Shown here piece after piece: positions 6,648-15,277 of a DNA stretch of 31,319 nucleotides; positions within the stretch are counted from its first letter, which is position 1, and every line of letters starts with the position of its first letter. The stretch spans positions 1 through 31,319 of IMG/VR virus record IMGVR_UViG_3300031671_000005; one strand, given 5' to 3'. A program made the translations under genes and the position numbers. Below the pieces are notes generated by a model. It did no database searches, was not told the origin of the DNA, and worked only from the letters and a program-made list of their open reading frames with translations. The DNA is from a virus.

Positions 6648-9600
6648 ATGGCTTGGTTCGACAGGCTGGTTAAGGCCACAAATCACGGCACGAACTATCT
6701 GTTCGGTCGCCGGCCCGGCGCTGGCACCCCGGCGTCGCCGGGTATGCCTCCCTCTGGTAGCGATCACCCGCCGGCGAACCGCCCAACGCCAAATGAGTCT
6801 GTGATTCACGGCTGGGGCACGACTCAGGGAACGATTGGCCAGATGCAGGACAATAAGCCTCAGTCGAACTACGGCATCACCGGAGAGCAGAACGAGGGAA
6901 CCGGCCCCGGACCTTCGGCCGGCACGGACATCAACACTCCCGAGCAAAACGTCGCCCAGCGCGAGGGTATCCAGCCGATCCAAAACCCGCCGGGGATTTC
7001 GGTTGTTTCCTCGACAGACTGGTTTGGGCCGCTTCAACCGCTGCGCCCGGCGGCGCCGATGGGCACCGGAGCCCGGAAGTTTGAATACGTCCTCGGCCAG
7101 AACATCATCTTTGAGCCGCGCGCGAACGAGGCGATATCTTTCCGCGTCATGCGCGCCCTGGCCGATTCCACCGACCTTCTTCGCGCTGTGATAGAGACGG
7201 TCAAGAACCAGATGAAGCGGTCGAAGTGGGACATACACTCCCAACCGCTGCCCGGCGAGGAAGCGCGGGCTCAGGCGAAGCGCGAATCGCAGGACAAGCA
7301 ACTATTGGAACTCAGGGAACTTCTGCGCCATCCCGACGGCTTGCACCCGTGGGAAACGTTCTGTGGCGAACTCATGGAGGACATGCTGGTAGTGGACGCG
7401 CCCAGCGTCCTGATCCGCCGGGACCCAAGCGGGAAGAAGGTCAAATCTCTAGTTGTCGTGGACGGCTCGCGCATTACGCGCTACATCACGACCAGCGGAC
7501 TCACCCCGGAGTCCGACCCGGAATGCACGCATGAGGGCCATGCTTTGCTCGGGCGAATGCAGGAGCAGAAGGCGGGCAAGAAGTTTGTCGCCTGCAACTG
7601 TGCGGCCTACACCCAATACCTCTACGGCGTCAACGCGGTCAACCTCACCACACATGACCTCGTTTACATCCCGTACAACATGCGCCCGCACAAGCTCTAT
7701 GGCTACTCGCCGGTCGAGCAAATTATCGTGGCCATCAATCTCTACTTGCGGCGCGAAATGGCCCTGCTGGAATACTACACGTCCGGCAACATCCCCGAAA
7801 TGATCGCGTTCCTGCCGAACTCCGTCACCGTCGATCAGGTGAAGGAATTCGAGGAATGGTTCAATACGGTCAACCGTGGCGACCAAGCGTTTATGCGGCG
7901 CGTGCGGTTTCTTCAGAACCCATCGGCGAGCGGCGAGCCGAAAATTTTTGAGACGAAGCAGCACCTTCTCGCCGAGGAATTGGATAACTGGCTCGCTCGG
8001 ATCATTTGCTACGCCTTCAACGTTCCGCCGAACGCGCTGGTCAAGATGGGCTACGCGCGCGCAATGGCTCAGACCGTCGAGGATGAGAGCCAGGCGACCG
8101 GCATCGAGTCTTACCAGACGTGGTTCGCGTCCTTTATGAACCATATCATTCACGTCCAGATGGGGATGCCGCAGTACACCTTCGCCTTCCTGCCGATCCG
8201 CGAGACTGACCTGCTGGCCCAGCGGCAAGCCGACTCGCTGCTAGCTTCAAAGGGCGGAATGACCTGGAACGAATGGCGTCTTAGCGAGGGTCGGCCGCCT
8301 TACGGAGATGAATTCCCGGACGCCGACAGGCCGATAATCATAACTGCCGCTGGCTACGTTGTTATCGGGGATGGTGGCCCGGTCCAGCAGAAACCGCTCG
8401 CGCTGCCAACGCCGCCCGGCGCCGACGGCAAGGATCAAGAGAACGGCAAGGATGAGGAGGACGATTCCCCGCCGGATGGGAAGAAGGCCGTCTCGTTCCC
8501 TATTCAGGCCGCGCGGGTGAATGGGACTGAACCCCACGCGGCCTTCGGAAGAATCAGACAGGCGGTTCTCGAAACATTCCGGGAGCAAGCCGACGCGCTG
8601 AAGAAGGCGCTGGGAGAACTACGGAAAAATGAGCAACAAGACCTCGAAAAGAAGCTCTGGCTCGCCATCGCTGCCTACTACGCGCTCTTGCCGGACCGCA
8701 TCGAACCGGGCCTTAAGCAAGCCGCAATCGAAGCCGCCATGCTGGCGGCCCAGCAAGCGGGCGCTCCTCCGGGCATTCAGTCGGCAATATCTGCCTTCAC
8801 TCGTGCGAAAGATTATGCGCGATCACGTGCTGCTGAACTCGTTGGTAGGGTCCGTGCCGCCGATGGAACGCTTGCGGATAATCCAAACGCTCGTTGGGTT
8901 ATCTCCGAAACTACGCGGCAAGACATCCGCGAAGCCGTCGAAAAGGCGCTCGCCGGGGAACTGAAGGATGCGGAAGGCAAGCCTCTCGACTTGTCCGAAG
9001 CGATTCGCCGCCAACTTCTCGACACGCATTCCGGGCCATTCAGCGAGTACCGCGCGAACCTGATCGCACGCACCGAAATCAAGAACGCGCAAGCCGCCGC
9101 GAAGAACGAGACGTGGAAACGAATGGGCGTTCCGGCCTCAACGTGGTGGACAATGCACGACTCGAAGGTGTGCCCATTCTGCGCGATGAATGACGGCGTG
9201 ACGGTGCCGCTCGGTAAACCTTTCCCCTCGGGCGCGAAAAGCGTGGCTGACAGCCATCCGAATTGTAGGTGCCTACAGCTACCGGCCAATCTCGAAGGGA
9301 TGCCCGGCGCGCGGCGGCTATCGAAGTCAACTCTCGGGCTGCCGCAGACCTGGCACGCCTACTTCGGCCGGCACGAGGAAACGATTGCGAACGAGCACGA
9401 CCTTGCCCGCGGCTGGGGTAATTGGGGGCTGACGCCGGACGGTCGCAAGGGTGCCCAGCGCACGGCCGAATGGCTTGTCGGCCACGGGATAACTCGCATA
9501 GTTTCCTCAGACCTTCCTCGCGCCAAGCAGACGGCGGAAATCTACGGGAAGGCTCTCGATCTACCAGTCGAGCTTGCCCCGGAGCTTCGCTCGCTGAACG

Positions 9601-9956
9601 TTGGCGAATTCACCGGATCGCACAAGCCGTCCTCACGCGAACGGTTTCTCTACTACATCAAGCACACGCACCGGGTCATTCCGGGCGGCGAGTCGGTTCG
9701 CAGCTTCGTTCACCGGATCGCTGCTTTTGTTGTCCGCGACATGGCCGAACATCCCGACGACGACACGTTGTACGTCACCCATTCTTCAGGGCTCGGCGCG
9801 CTGTGGGAAGCGATCAACGGAGCGGATTGGAAGCACCTTGCCCACGATGACATCGTTGAGCCCGGCGGCGTGGCCGAACTGGCACACGGCGACATGAAAG
9901 CGATTTACCGGCCAGCACCGCAACGGTCCGGGGAACTGATCGAGGCCTTGCGATGA
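6648..9956 (+). CDS. Portal-MuF-histidine phosphatase triple fusion
   Basis: A single 1102-residue frame (AAGGAG 6 nt before ATG). Residues 1-125 are Gly/Pro/Asn-rich linker. About 130-570 is a portal protein (YGYSPVEQII, LRREMALLEYYTSGNIPEM). An acidic linker (about 585-615) leads to the MuF/SPP1 gp7-type head-morphogenesis domain, about 620-880, with ARTE, VCPFC (C842, C845) and HPNCRC (870-875). Residues 902-1102 are a histidine phosphatase: R908-H909, R958 (SSDLPRA), E979, GGES at 1013-1016 and second catalytic H1045 (YVTHSSG). The RHG motif reads RHE (Glu at 910). Portal-MuF fusions are known; a C-terminal phosphatase is to my knowledge unusual. Inferred role: a virion enzyme carried in or near the portal and possibly ejected with DNA, like MuF-linked effector domains. 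It may be processed by the protease encoded downstream. Confidence 0.85.
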   Translation: MAWFDRLVKATNHGTNYLFGRRPGAGTPASPGMPPSGSDHPPANRPTPNESVIHGWGTTQGTIGQMQDNKPQSNYGITGEQNEGTGPGPSAGTDINTPEQNVAQREGIQPIQNPPGISVVSSTDWFGPLQPLRPAAPMGTGARKFEYVLGQNIIFEPRANEAISFRVMRALADSTDLLRAVIETVKNQMKRSKWDIHSQPLPGEEARAQAKRESQDKQLLELRELLRHPDGLHPWETFCGELMEDMLVVDAPSVLIRRDPSGKKVKSLVVVDGSRITRYITTSGLTPESDPECTHEGHALLGRMQEQKAGKKFVACNCAAYTQYLYGVNAVNLTTHDLVYIPYNMRPHKLYGYSPVEQIIVAINLYLRREMALLEYYTSGNIPEMIAFLPNSVTVDQVKEFEEWFNTVNRGDQAFMRRVRFLQNPSASGEPKIFETKQHLLAEELDNWLARIICYAFNVPPNALVKMGYARAMAQTVEDESQATGIESYQTWFASFMNHIIHVQMGMPQYTFAFLPIRETDLLAQRQADSLLASKGGMTWNEWRLSEGRPPYGDEFPDADRPIIITAAGYVVIGDGGPVQQKPLALPTPPGADGKDQENGKDEEDDSPPDGKKAVSFPIQAARVNGTEPHAAFGRIRQAVLETFREQADALKKALGELRKNEQQDLEKKLWLAIAAYYALLPDRIEPGLKQAAIEAAMLAAQQAGAPPGIQSAISAFTRAKDYARSRAAELVGRVRAADGTLADNPNARWVISETTRQDIREAVEKALAGELKDAEGKPLDLSEAIRRQLLDTHSGPFSEYRANLIARTEIKNAQAAAKNETWKRMGVPASTWWTMHDSKVCPFCAMNDGVTVPLGKPFPSGAKSVADSHPNCRCLQLPANLEGMPGARRLSKSTLGLPQTWHAYFGRHEETIANEHDLARGWGNWGLTPDGRKGAQRTAEWLVGHGITRIVSSDLPRAKQTAEIYGKALDLPVELAPELRSLNVGEFTGSHKPSSRERFLYYIKHTHRVIPGGESVRSFVHRIAAFVVRDMAEHPDDDTLYVTHSSGLGALWEAINGADWKHLAHDDIVEPGGVAELAHGDMKAIYRPAPQRSGELIEALR

Positions 9957-10459
9957 ATCTCGGGAGCATGATCGCCACCGAAAGCCCGGAGGACGCCTAC
10001 ATCGGCGCGATCACCTATGGCGAGGTTCTGGACAAACTGACGCCAGATGAGGCGCTGATCTTCGTCTTACTGATTCGCGGATTCACCTATCACGAGGTCG
10101 CCGCGATGATCGGCATGTCCTATGCACGGGTGAAGCACGTCTGCGCCGACCTGATCCGCAAGGTTGAGTCTCTAACCTCCGCGACACCGCCGGTACCACT
10201 CTGTGAAAAAATAAAAGTATGCTCGAGCAAATCAGGCTTGACGCCCAGTTTGCCAAAGTCTCGGAATATCGCCATGAAGTCACCGGCGTCATCGCCGCCG
10301 AAACCCCGGACCGATCCGGCGAAATCCTCGACTACGAGCGGAGCAAACCACACTTCACGGAATGGTCGAAATCGCAATTCGCGGACTCCCGTGGAAAATC
10401 CAAGGGCAACGTCCGGCGGATGCACCAGCTTGATACCGTTGGGAAAATCGTTAGGCTAG
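9953..10459 (+). CDS. Small HTH protein whose frame runs into the protease gene
   Basis: The start overlaps the portal stop (ATGA). Residues 28-72 form a sigma-region-4/LuxR-like helix-turn-helix (LTPDEA, GFTYHEVAAMIGMSYARVKHV). The frame continues 240 nt inside the protease gene, encoding residues 90-168 that are Ser/Pro/Arg-rich and look like an accidental out-of-frame product. At 10206-10211 there is an A6 run; with one A fewer the frame would stop at once (TAA) after residue 85, just before the protease ATG. Either the overlap is real, a slip occurs at A6, or the homopolymer is miscounted. The HTH could control late genes or bind DNA during packaging. Confidence 0.6.
   Translation: MNLGSMIATESPEDAYIGAITYGEVLDKLTPDEALIFVLLIRGFTYHEVAAMIGMSYARVKHVCADLIRKVESLTSATPPVPLCEKIKVCSSKSGLTPSLPKSRNIAMKSPASSPPKPRTDPAKSSTTSGANHTSRNGRNRNSRTPVENPRATSGGCTSLIPLGKSLG
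10203..10214 (+). promoter_or_regulatory. GTG-AAA-AAA-TAA mini-ORF just before the protease start
   Basis: The 12-mer GTGAAAAAATAA ends 4 nt before ATG 10219. An almost identical 12-mer (ATGAAAAAATAA) precedes the tail tube gene at 15278-15289. Read as codons both are start-Lys-Lys-stop. It may be a translation leader that feeds ribosomes to the next start, an A-rich S1-binding enhancer or a promoter element. Confidence 0.35.
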
Positions 10460-11868
10460 AATTCGACGACGCCAACAAGCGCATCTACGCCACCGCGAAA
10501 ATCAGTGATTCCCGCACATGGAACGACATCAAGGAAGGCGTTCTCACCGGGTTTTCCATCGGCGGCCGTTACGTTGAAATTCACAAAGACGGCGCGTTGA
10601 CCCGCTACACCGCCGCACCATTTGAAGTCTCTGTTGTTGATCGCCCCTGCATTCCCGGCGCCACATTCGACCTGATTCACTCCGACGGCACAGTTGAAAT
10701 TCGCAAGTTCGCGCCGCGCGATGAGGCCGAAACATTGCTTCGCGCCGTGAAGGAATATCTCGAACGGCCAAATTCCGCGCTACCGCGGCAAGGCACAACT
10801 GGCGAACAAGATGAGTGGGGCCAACTCGAAGCCGCGAAGCCAAACCCCCTCGAAGGCGATTCTCCGCAGAACGAACGCAAGGGCGGCGTCCGCCAGGATG
10901 AAGGCGGCGAAGACGACCCCTACCTGAACGACAGCAAGGGCGCTACGCAGGCCAAGGCTGAAATCGAGAAGCGCGAGTTCTCAGGCGATCAGCGCAAGGA
11001 ACTGGCCGGAGAAGGTAAGGCACTCCCGGATGGTTCATTCCCAATCGCCAACGTTAGTGACCTGGAAAACGCGATTCGGGCGATAGGTCGAGCCAAGGAC
11101 CCAGACAAGGCGAAGGCTCACGTCAAGAGCCGCGCCAAGTCTCTCGGCCGTTCTGACCTTATTCCTGATACGTGGAAGGCAGATTCGGGCGACACCGCAT
11201 CGGCGGTTTTACCGCACAATGAAATTCAGGAGATAACAGCGATGGATGAACTCGAAAAGGGCACGAAAAAGCGGGCGAGCCAACGGCTTGCCGAGTTGCG
11301 CGACATGCACAAGGCGCACTTCTCCGCGATGGATTCCGCGCTGGACGGCGTTATCAAGACCATCGCTGGCCCTGACAGCGCCATGTCCGAAGGAAACTCA
11401 ATGCAAAACCGCTCGGGGGAAATCGTGAGCCAAGCAAAGCCGGCCATCAGTTTCAACCCGCAAGAGCCGACGAGTATCGGCAAGCTCGCCAAGAGGCTCG
11501 GTGTGTCCGAGGAAAACTTAGTAAAGGCTGTCAACGACACGAATGCCGAGAGCGGCCACGTCGATGTCGAGCAAATTGAAGCGCGCGTGCAGGCGACCGT
11601 CGAAAAGACCATGACGGACATCCTGAGTCGCGTGTTCGGCGCGCCTCCTGCCAACGATGCGGTGCGCGGCCCCGGCGCCGGACTGACCCGCGTTTCCCGC
11701 GATGAGGACACCCGTGCCGCTGGCCCGGCAGTCAAGGCCGATGAAGAGGAACTTCCTCCACCGCCTGGGGCCGATCCCCGGATGGCGGCTCTGTACAAAA
11801 CGGCCGCGTCCATGAAGCCGTCCACGCCTTCGGACGGAGCCGTGATCGGACTCAGCAAGATTCAGTAG
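10219..11868 (+). CDS. Prohead maturation protease fused to scaffold
   Basis: This 549-residue protein has an HK97-type (U35/S78-like) protease domain at residues about 15-160. H69 (RRMHQ) and S113 (LTGFSIGG) fit the catalytic pair, and the VTGVIAAETPDRSGEI opening and EVSVVDRPCIPGA end are typical. Residues about 250-310 hold the 'REFSGDQRKELAGEGKALPDGSFPI...' segment known from capsid-maturation proteins (DUF6582-like), and the last 208 residues are helical and scaffold-like. It removes the scaffold and processes head proteins. The start codon has only an A-rich leader before it. A separate internal start for the scaffold is visible at 11242. Confidence 0.85.
   Translation: MLEQIRLDAQFAKVSEYRHEVTGVIAAETPDRSGEILDYERSKPHFTEWSKSQFADSRGKSKGNVRRMHQLDTVGKIVRLEFDDANKRIYATAKISDSRTWNDIKEGVLTGFSIGGRYVEIHKDGALTRYTAAPFEVSVVDRPCIPGATFDLIHSDGTVEIRKFAPRDEAETLLRAVKEYLERPNSALPRQGTTGEQDEWGQLEAAKPNPLEGDSPQNERKGGVRQDEGGEDDPYLNDSKGATQAKAEIEKREFSGDQRKELAGEGKALPDGSFPIANVSDLENAIRAIGRAKDPDKAKAHVKSRAKSLGRSDLIPDTWKADSGDTASAVLPHNEIQEITAMDELEKGTKKRASQRLAELRDMHKAHFSAMDSALDGVIKTIAGPDSAMSEGNSMQNRSGEIVSQAKPAISFNPQEPTSIGKLAKRLGVSEENLVKAVNDTNAESGHVDVEQIEARVQATVEKTMTDILSRVFGAPPANDAVRGPGAGLTRVSRDEDTRAAGPAVKADEEELPPPPGADPRMAALYKTAASMKPSTPSDGAVIGLSKIQ
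11242..11868 (+). CDS. Nested scaffold protein from an in-frame internal start
   Basis: AGGAG at 11228-11232 lies 9 nt before an in-frame ATG at 11242 inside the protease gene. It would give a 208-residue protein (MDELEKGTKKRASQ...) made of the helical C-terminal part only. This copies the lambda C/Nu3 arrangement, where a free scaffold is translated from inside the protease gene. The start signal is seen; expression is inferred. Confidence 0.45.
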   Translation: MDELEKGTKKRASQRLAELRDMHKAHFSAMDSALDGVIKTIAGPDSAMSEGNSMQNRSGEIVSQAKPAISFNPQEPTSIGKLAKRLGVSEENLVKAVNDTNAESGHVDVEQIEARVQATVEKTMTDILSRVFGAPPANDAVRGPGAGLTRVSRDEDTRAAGPAVKADEEELPPPPGADPRMAALYKTAASMKPSTPSDGAVIGLSKIQ

Positions 11869-11915
11869 CGCGTCGCACGGGTGCATGGATTGAAACGCTG
11901 TACTGAGAGGAACCA

Positions 11916-13412
11916 ATGTACGAAGGGCTGACTGAAGAAACACTTTCCAAGGTGAACGCGCTCCGCAAGGACGTGACCACGACTGGCCTCAGCACGGCCA
12001 CGAACCTCCTGTACTACAACCTGGAGCCGTTGGCCCGCCGTCTGTACCCTGTGTGGTTCCCGCTCTTGAACTCCGTGCCTCGCAAAAAGACAGACAGGCC
12101 TGGAGCCGCAATCCATTGGAAGGCAATCACCTCCATCAATACGGGCGACCCCGGCACTTCCGAAGGCAACCGCAACGCGCAGATGTCCTTCACCGAACAG
12201 GACTTCATTGCGACGTACCGTTACCTGGGAGCCGAGTCCAGCGTCACCTTCCCAGCCCAGTACGGTTCGCAAGGTTTCGATGATGCAATCGGAATTGCGA
12301 ACGTCAACAGGCTATTCGGCCTGATGAACCAGGAAGAGCGGGTTCTTCTGTTCGGCAATGAGGGCACAGGAACTGGCGACAACGGGTTTCAACTCGGGAC
12401 CTGCCCGACTCCGGTTATCAGCGCCGTCACCGGCGGAACGATCACCGAGGCGGATTTCACCGTCTACGTTGTGGCCGTGACCGGCTGGGGCACGTCAGTC
12501 AATCCAATCACGGTCGGTTCAGGGAACGGCCTGCTGACTAGCACCGCGCGGACGAACGCCGACGGGACCACGGATACGGTTTACGGCGGCATCTCGGCGA
12601 TCAGTGCGGCTTCCAACCTTGCGGCTCCCTCCACCCAGGCGGTGAAGGTTGTCGTGACTCCCGTTCTCGGCGCGATGGCCTACGCCGCCTACGTTTCCAT
12701 CAATGCCGCGCCGACCACGGCCAACGCCTTTTTCATCGGCATCTATCCGTCGAGCACCTTCACGATCACCGCGCTGCCCGCCGGCTACACGACCAACCAG
12801 CTTGCCAACGCCACCGGGCTGAGCGCCGACAACAGCGCCAACCCGCTACACTTCGCCGGCCTGGCAACATGGGCTTTTGTCGGGGGAACCTGGACCGACT
12901 TGCAAGGTGCGAACCTCACTTCGGACGGTTCCGGCGGCATCGTCGAGTTTGAAAATCTGCTTCAGACGCTTTGGAACAATTACAAGTTGTCGCCCGATGC
13001 CATCGTGGTAGGCGGCGCGGCAACGATCAACTCCATCCGCACGAAGATTCTTTCTGGTGGCTCGACCGACGCCGTTCGCATCTTCCAGCAATTCAACCAA
13101 GCCGGAGAGGTAGTCGGCGGCGGTCTGGTCAAGGGTTACCGCGTCCAGTACACCGGCGGCCCGGCGAAGGTCATCCCCCTAGAACTGCATCCCTGGATGC
13201 CGGCCGGAACGATCCTTTTCGACATCCGCCAGAATCCATACCCCGAGTCGAACGTGGCGAACCCGCGCGAGATGGATGTGATGGCCGACCACTTCTCGAT
13301 CTACTGGCCGCTGCAATCGCTGAAATGGCAGGTCGGCACCTACGTTTTCGAGTCGCTGAAACACTACGTCGCCTTCGGGTCCGCGATACTGACTTCCGTT
13401 GGCGCCGGATAA
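11916..13412 (+). CDS. Major capsid protein with inserted domain
   Basis: This 498-residue protein (AGAGGA then ATG) sits directly after the protease-scaffold. HK97-fold features: N-arm, FTEQDFIATYRYLG, 'NQEERVLLFGNEG', then from about 316 'WTDLQGANLTSDGSGGIVEFENLLQTLW...SPDAIVVGGAATINSIRTKI' and the P-loop-like 'MAGTILFDIRQNPY..MDVMADHFSIYWPLQ' C-terminus. Residues about 163-310 are an extra beta-rich domain (VYVVAVTGWG, VTPVLGAMAYAAYVSINAAP) of Ig/FN3 type inserted in the shell fold. Such insertions often form surface decoration. Length exceeds the usual 300-400 residues because of it. Confidence 0.88.
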   Translation: MYEGLTEETLSKVNALRKDVTTTGLSTATNLLYYNLEPLARRLYPVWFPLLNSVPRKKTDRPGAAIHWKAITSINTGDPGTSEGNRNAQMSFTEQDFIATYRYLGAESSVTFPAQYGSQGFDDAIGIANVNRLFGLMNQEERVLLFGNEGTGTGDNGFQLGTCPTPVISAVTGGTITEADFTVYVVAVTGWGTSVNPITVGSGNGLLTSTARTNADGTTDTVYGGISAISAASNLAAPSTQAVKVVVTPVLGAMAYAAYVSINAAPTTANAFFIGIYPSSTFTITALPAGYTTNQLANATGLSADNSANPLHFAGLATWAFVGGTWTDLQGANLTSDGSGGIVEFENLLQTLWNNYKLSPDAIVVGGAATINSIRTKILSGGSTDAVRIFQQFNQAGEVVGGGLVKGYRVQYTGGPAKVIPLELHPWMPAGTILFDIRQNPYPESNVANPREMDVMADHFSIYWPLQSLKWQVGTYVFESLKHYVAFGSAILTSVGAG

Positions 13413-13421
13413 GGGCGCTCC

Positions 13422-13652
13422 ATGACCAATAATCTCGGGGTGGGAATTGTTATTTTCCTGCTCGGAGCGAACTCGGCGCTCCTGGGGTTAATTTACCGCT
13501 CCCTGATTTTCCGCATAAACAAGCTCGAAGATGAGGTTACGACGCTGTTTCGGGGCGTTATCGCTATGGCGGCGCTCCTCGATCCAGAAAAATCTGACAG
13601 GGTATTTGCGGTTTTCAATATCCCGGTAAATCCCTCTCCCAGGGAAAAGTAG
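13422..13652 (+). CDS. Small membrane protein
   Basis: This 76-residue protein has one transmembrane helix (about residues 6-28, GVGIVIFLLGANSALLGLIY), then a short coiled coil (INKLEDEVTTLFRG) and a polar end. It lies between the capsid and connector genes; its stop overlaps the next start region (TAGTG). No family recognised. It could be a membrane-located accessory protein. Weak ribosome binding site. Confidence 0.55.
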   Translation: MTNNLGVGIVIFLLGANSALLGLIYRSLIFRINKLEDEVTTLFRGVIAMAALLDPEKSDRVFAVFNIPVNPSPREK

Positions 13653-13654
13653 TG

Positions 13655-14311
13655 ATGGCTCCGGCGCCGCAGCCCTACGACCTGATCGACGTAGCGACCC
13701 TCGCGCAATACGCCAACCTTCCCAACCTCACAACGGACATGGAGGATGTCGCCCAGTCGCTTATTAGCGGCTTCAGCATGGAAGTCTGCAACTATGCGGG
13801 CCGCGCGCCGGGCAGCTTCAACGGCGTTGCAGCGTTTGCCGAAACCTACGACGGAAACGGGAACGACGAACTGTTTGTTGCCAATGCGCCAATCGTCACT
13901 ATCGCATCGCTGGACATCAACGGCATCCTGATTCCGCAGAGCGTGAGCGTCAGCACGCCCGGCTGGTACATCCCGCGCCAGGCCAAGTCGGTTGTGATGC
14001 GCACCGCGTCCACCGTCGTCTCCACCTTCAGTTCGACGGATTGGGCTGCGTTCACCGGATTGCCCGTCTGGAAGTTTTGGCGGGGTCGAGGTAACGTCCA
14101 GATCAGCTATACGGCTGGCTACAGCACGCCCCCGACCCCGCTAGTTGTCGCCGCGCTCAAGCAATGCACCATCTGGCTCAATCGGCGAATGCGCGAGGAT
14201 GAGAAGTCGCGCAATATGCCACAGTCCGGCACGACATCCTATGCCGCCTGGAACTGGTCGCCGGACGTTTACATGGCCGTCAGCCAGTATCGGCGCATGG
14301 CCCAAGTCTGA
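13655..14311 (+). CDS. Head-tail connector (gp6-like adaptor)
   Basis: This 218-residue protein binds below the portal. The opening YDLIDVATLAQYANL..., with two helices and SGFSMEVCNYAGR, is the HK97 gp6-like/YqbG adaptor pattern, followed by a beta insertion and a C-terminal helix with ALKQCTIWLNRRMREDEKS. ATG at 13655 and GTG at 13652 are both possible; AGGGA lies upstream. The stop overlaps the next ATG (TGATG). Confidence 0.75.
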   Translation: MAPAPQPYDLIDVATLAQYANLPNLTTDMEDVAQSLISGFSMEVCNYAGRAPGSFNGVAAFAETYDGNGNDELFVANAPIVTIASLDINGILIPQSVSVSTPGWYIPRQAKSVVMRTASTVVSTFSSTDWAAFTGLPVWKFWRGRGNVQISYTAGYSTPPTPLVVAALKQCTIWLNRRMREDEKSRNMPQSGTTSYAAWNWSPDVYMAVSQYRRMAQV

Positions 14312-14814
14312 TGATTACCGTCGAGATTCAGGGCTGGAATCAAACACTCGCCAAGCTCCAGTCGATACCCGAGGCGCTTCAGACCGTTCTCGCTGAAAAG
14401 ATCAACTTCTGGCTCGTGGAGATACAAAGGAAGATTCTCGCGGGTTTGGCGGCTGGTGCGCCACTCAAGAGCCGCCATGGTGATTCCGGGCTCGCCGGGT
14501 CAGTCCAGATCGAGCCAGCCGCACCGAATCCGTCGGTAGTCGCCGGGGCCGTCTTTTCCACCGGCCTCGGGATGGGCAAGGCGTATCGCTACGGCTTTGT
14601 GCAAGAGTACGGCGGCGAACGCTACTACGACATCTACCCGGTCAACAAGAAGGCGCTGTCGTGGATCGGAGACGACGGGAAGCGCGTTATCACCCACTAC
14701 GTTCGCCACCCGCCGCTCATGGCGCGCCCCTGGTTCTACCCGCCAGGCGCTGCAACGATCCCTGAGATTGGACCGGACATCAATAACGCAATCGCGGAGG
14801 TCTTGGCGAGATGA
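14311..14814 (+). CDS. Neck/tail-completion protein (HK97 gp10-like)
   Basis: This 167-residue protein begins MITVEIQGWNQTLAKL and has YRYGFVQEYGGERYYDIYPVNKKALSW..., then RHPPLMARPWFYP. The pattern 'G..V.YGG...PKKaL.w.....HPPlpaRPwl' belongs to the HK97 gp10-like neck protein family. Overlapping start (TGATG) and end (ATGA) put it in the same coupled set as connector and tail terminator. Confidence 0.8.
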   Translation: MITVEIQGWNQTLAKLQSIPEALQTVLAEKINFWLVEIQRKILAGLAAGAPLKSRHGDSGLAGSVQIEPAAPNPSVVAGAVFSTGLGMGKAYRYGFVQEYGGERYYDIYPVNKKALSWIGDDGKRVITHYVRHPPLMARPWFYPPGAATIPEIGPDINNAIAEVLAR

Positions 14815-15251
14815 AGGTGTCGCGCAGCGCCATTTCCGATGCGCTCATTGCCCTAGTGCAATCCGCGAACTATCCGTTTACCCAGGTCTCGAAGCACTAT
14901 CAGCACTGGGATGCCCAGGATACGTCCTCATGGCCAGTGGCCTACGTTCGGCACATCGGCGAGGAAGTGAAGCATCTGAATTACGCGCAACCCCAGTATT
15001 ACGTCCACTATCGGATTTTTGCCTACGCCTTGGTGAACGCGGCCGACCCGGTATTCGACGTTGACGATCAAGTGACGAACCCGCTGCTGGACGCGCTGGA
15101 CGCCGTTTTCACACCCGTTGGCGGCCAGAAGATCACGCTGGGCTTGCAGCCTGTGGATGAGTGTTTCATCGAAGGACCGATTTTCATTGCTGACGGCGTT
15201 GAGGATGGCCGGGCCGTGTACGTGGTCCCGGTGGTGGTGGTCACGATCTGA
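14811..15251 (+). CDS. Tail terminator (gpU-like)
   Basis: This 146-residue protein is coupled to the gene before by ATGA. The N-terminal helix (SAISDALIALVQSANYPFTQVSKHYQHWD) and the strand-rich remainder with VDDQVTNPLLDALDAVF fit the tail terminator family that stops tube growth. Position between gp10-like and tail tube genes agrees. Confidence 0.7.
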   Translation: MKVSRSAISDALIALVQSANYPFTQVSKHYQHWDAQDTSSWPVAYVRHIGEEVKHLNYAQPQYYVHYRIFAYALVNAADPVFDVDDQVTNPLLDALDAVFTPVGGQKITLGLQPVDECFIEGPIFIADGVEDGRAVYVVPVVVVTI

Positions 15252-15277
15252 TGACGCGACACCGCTTCGCTGCGGAT

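Noticed and set aside
6648-9956. Assembly join of portal and phosphatase genes
   Set aside because: The frame is continuous with uniform base use and the phosphatase begins after a natural linker; no internal stop or start signal suggests separate genes, though read evidence would be needed to be certain.
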